A stretch of DNA of 44,701 nt from Diplocarpon mali (lineage: Eukaryota > Ascomycota > Leotiomycetes > Helotiales > Drepanopezizaceae), in NCBI GenBank assembly GCA_024741835.1, contig JAENRP010000350.1, positions 1 to 44,701 on the forward strand. The letters run 5' to 3'. The position numbers and the translations under genes are program-made. This document shows positions 42,365 to 44,701 of the stretch, piece after piece. A model generated the notes under the pieces. That model was given only the letters and a program-made list of their open reading frames with translations. It searched no databases and was not told the origin of the DNA. Numbering within the stretch: the first letter of the stretch is position 1; the number at the start of each line of letters is the position of its first letter.

Positions 42365-44588
42365 CTATAACCCTAGTATATCTTTAAATGCTTTAAACTT
42401 TATAACTATCTTTAATAGCTTTATAAATCCATCTACTACTATTCGATTGATTAAGATATAGGTAATTGATAACTTATTCTTTATAATAAGGTCGCAGATA
42501 AAGTAGTAGGTAATATTAATATATTTCGATCGCTTATATAAATATAGATTCTTTATAAGTGCAATTGCCCTTATATTATCTACTTAAAGATTAATATAGT
42601 TCCTATTTTATTTAATATACTTAGCGAAACCTATATTTTTTAAAACTTAGGCGATTTATAATCCTTACTTGCAATTTAATAATATTAATATATATTCGGC
42701 CTTAGTGCTTGCAGTAGCTACTGATTTCTACTTCCTACTTCCTTATAATATAAGTCTACTATATAGTACTACTACGCTTTTAAATATACTTTTCTAACCT
42801 TTTATATTTGCTTAATTAAAATTAATATATACTTTAAGCTTTACGCTTATATATTTCATTAGTCTATATCTTACCTTTTATATGATTATCAATTAAAGGT
42901 ACTTTCTAAGTCGCTTAATTGCATTTTTATATTAAATCGTCAGATCCTTTAGGTTTTGATTAAGTTACTTAATAATAAAGGCGATATCTGGTCTTATATA
43001 TACTATAGTATATATAATCGCTTTAATATCCTATTAATACTTCTTCAGATCTCCTCTTTACTCATTTTCATTAATAGGCTCTAACTTATTATACTTTCCT
43101 TCGATTGGAGTATACTTTAGCTTAAAGTTAAGAGTATAAGTAGAAAGTCCTATTCGGCCTAGGATCTTCTTAATATATTACTCTTAATTTAATTAAAGTT
43201 CTTAAGTGAACTAGTTCCTTATAATACAGATGCTAAAGATCTTATAAATTCCCCTTAGATCCTTAGTATTAAAACATTTCCGAATTATTATAAAGAACTA
43301 ATCTAATTAAGTAGTTGTTTTTATAGCTATAGTAATATTATCGATATATAGTAGCAATTTGATTCTACGCTTAATATAGGTAAATAGATAAGGGTTAGCT
43401 AGGCTTTAAACGAATCCTATTTCTATTAAAGCAGAGCTATATAAGAGGTTCTAATTATAAGCTGATTACTTAAGCCTATAGATACTATAGAGTATATATA
43501 AAGAGTGGCTAGCATATATAAGAATACTATTAAGTCAGGAGAGAAAAATCCGTTCCTTTATAATCGCTTTAGTAAATGCATTTTTAATATTATACTATTT
43601 ATATTTAAAGTCCTTAGCGGCTACTATTGCTATAAATATACAAAGGGTATCTATACGAACTATTAGCGTAAATGTATTAAAGTAGTCTTCTCTATACTAT
43701 TAAGAGAAGCCCTTAGCTATAAGCTTTACCTTATAATATTCTAAGGTCTTATTTATATATATCTTAATTATAAAAACCCACTTTGTTAATATTAGGTTTA
43801 CGTCCTTTAGCGTCGGTTCCTCTATCTATATACTATTTGCAATAAGAGAGCTTATCTCCTCTTAAATTGCCTTACTTTATACTACTCTATTCTCTAGATT
43901 ATTAATAGCTTTATTATACGTCTTTAGAAAAGAGATTTTCATTATCCCCTTAGCAGCTAGGAATATATTATCTTTATTAAAGCTCTATTAAAGTTCGAGC
44001 TTATAGATCTTATATACTATTATAGCCTAGATACGCTTAAATTTGCATTTATCTAAGGTATCTTTTAGTTTTAGGTTTCTATTCTTCTTTAAAGGCGTAG
44101 GTTCGGCTATAGGTTCTATAGGCTTATTATCTAAGGAACCGCTTTCTAATAGTAGAGGCTTATTATTACTTATACCTATTTTAGGAATATCCTTTACTAT
44201 AGGTACTTTAATTAAAGGGATAATAATATTAAAGTTATTTTATACTTTAAGTAGTTTGCAGACAATAGGAATAGTCTATTCGGCCTTTAAGTAATTAATA
44301 GGTTATCGATTAATAAGTGCGCTTGATATACCTAGGCTAAGAGAAAGGGGTTATTAGTTCGGCTTAATAGTGTTACTATCGAATAGTATACCTTATGAAT
44401 CTCTAGGTATATAAAGCTTTAAGGATAGCTTCCTCTTATTTTAAGATTTATTAAACTTAATTACTAAAGATATAATTACTCGCCTTAGATCTAGTACGTA
44501 TATTATCTACTGCTTTATTATCTATTTAATATACTTAATAAATATATACTCTTTACCTTAGTCTATTAGCTTCTTGCTCTTTATACTA
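42365..44588 (-). pseudogene. pol of C2, RT and RNase H (Ty1/copia)
   Basis: Minus strand. Near the right edge a TRSKA-like segment follows a YQ-rich stretch, typical of the linker after integrase. RT begins about 43830 with LTKWVFIIK, then an ARGF-like segment and a VRIDTL motif near 43660, an NAFT-type motif near 43570, and LLLYIDNITIA with YIDN for YVDD at 43348-43337. RNase H ends near 42365 with VVDGFIKLL and FKAFKDILGL, then TAG. Frame kept; stops RIP-type. Confidence 0.75.
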
Positions 44589-44701
44589 TGAAATATGAGG
44601 GCTGGCCGATATGGTAAAGAGAGTATAAGGTAGTATTGAGTAGTAAGTAATAGTAGTAGTTGAAGAACTTGGAGACTTAGGAGGCTTAGGAGGCTTGATT
44701 C
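44589..44701 (-). mobile_element. Element X, right copy, inverted
   Basis: The reverse complement matches 265-380 along its whole length, with one 3-bp difference (an extra aac at the left copy) and about one C/T change. It begins tgaaatatgag at the C2 junction, the same terminus as at 380. The rest of the element lies beyond the window. Confidence 0.6.

Larger units (their letters stand above)
41848..44588 (-). mobile_element. C2 copia, minus-strand 3' half
   Basis: 3' LTR, 3' UTR, RNase H, RT and the end of the integrase-RT linker. It is truncated on the right by X at 44588/44589, so its 5' LTR, gag and integrase core are absent. Confidence 0.8.

Noticed and set aside
44043..44294. Plus-strand open frame of 83 codons
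   Set aside because: Antisense to the C2 pol region between integrase and RT.
1..44701. Host genes, tRNA or rRNA genes
   Set aside because: No frame outside the retroelements holds up, and no cloverleaf or rRNA-like stretch was noticed; a tRNA or Infernal scan would be the proper test.

Overview
No intact host gene, rRNA or tRNA was found in this window. It is a nest of decayed LTR retrotransposons from what looks like a filamentous ascomycete (Pezizomycotina) with repeat-induced point mutation (RIP). The reasons are: every reading frame is broken almost only by TAA/TAG where the family has Gln or Trp codons; paired LTRs keep the same length and differ mainly by C-to-T and G-to-A changes; and fungal Ty3/gypsy and Ty1/copia polyprotein motifs remain readable with their frames intact. 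The species cannot be named from this.

Layout. 1-380: the end of an element called X. 381-35925: element E2, a Ty3/gypsy-type retroelement truncated on the left by X. A second copy, E1 (1726-24986), sits inside the ORF2 gene of E2. A copia element, C1 (10322-17912, minus strand), sits inside the ORF1 gene of E1. A chromodomain gypsy element, G2 (26909-33944, minus strand), sits further along ORF2 of E2. 35926-36068: the remains of a copia C2 LTR into which E2 had inserted. 36069-37159: a 5' fragment of a second C1 copy. 37294-41062: G3, a plus-strand truncated relative of G2. 41063-41847: the head of a plus-strand C2 copia. 41848-44588: the 3' half of a minus-strand C2 copia. 44589-44701: the end of X again, in inverted orientation.

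The nesting is supported by exact arithmetic. LTR pairs have equal lengths (E 246/246, C1 198/198, G2 241/241, C2 195/195). Target-site duplications are visible for E1 (ATAG), C1 (GAATT) and G2 (AGCTA). Removing E1, G2 and their duplications from E2 rejoins ORF2 at 128+1918+1428 = 3474 nt, exactly the length of ORF2 in E1. Removing C1 rejoins ORF1 of E1 into one frame of 3297 nt.

Two things stand out. First, element E is about 15.7 kb without its insert and carries, between integrase and the 3' LTR, two further large genes: ORF1 (1098 residues) and ORF2 (1157 residues). They are paralogues of each other and I do not recognise their family. Second, a 23-bp GC-rich near-palindrome (11-bp arm, one central base, 11-bp arm) occurs 29 times. 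It lies inside coding linkers and UTRs of three otherwise unrelated families (E, G2/G3, C2), and I found none in C1, in X or in any LTR. It resembles in behaviour the palindromic elements that insert inside genes of Rickettsia, but here it rides in fungal retrotransposons.
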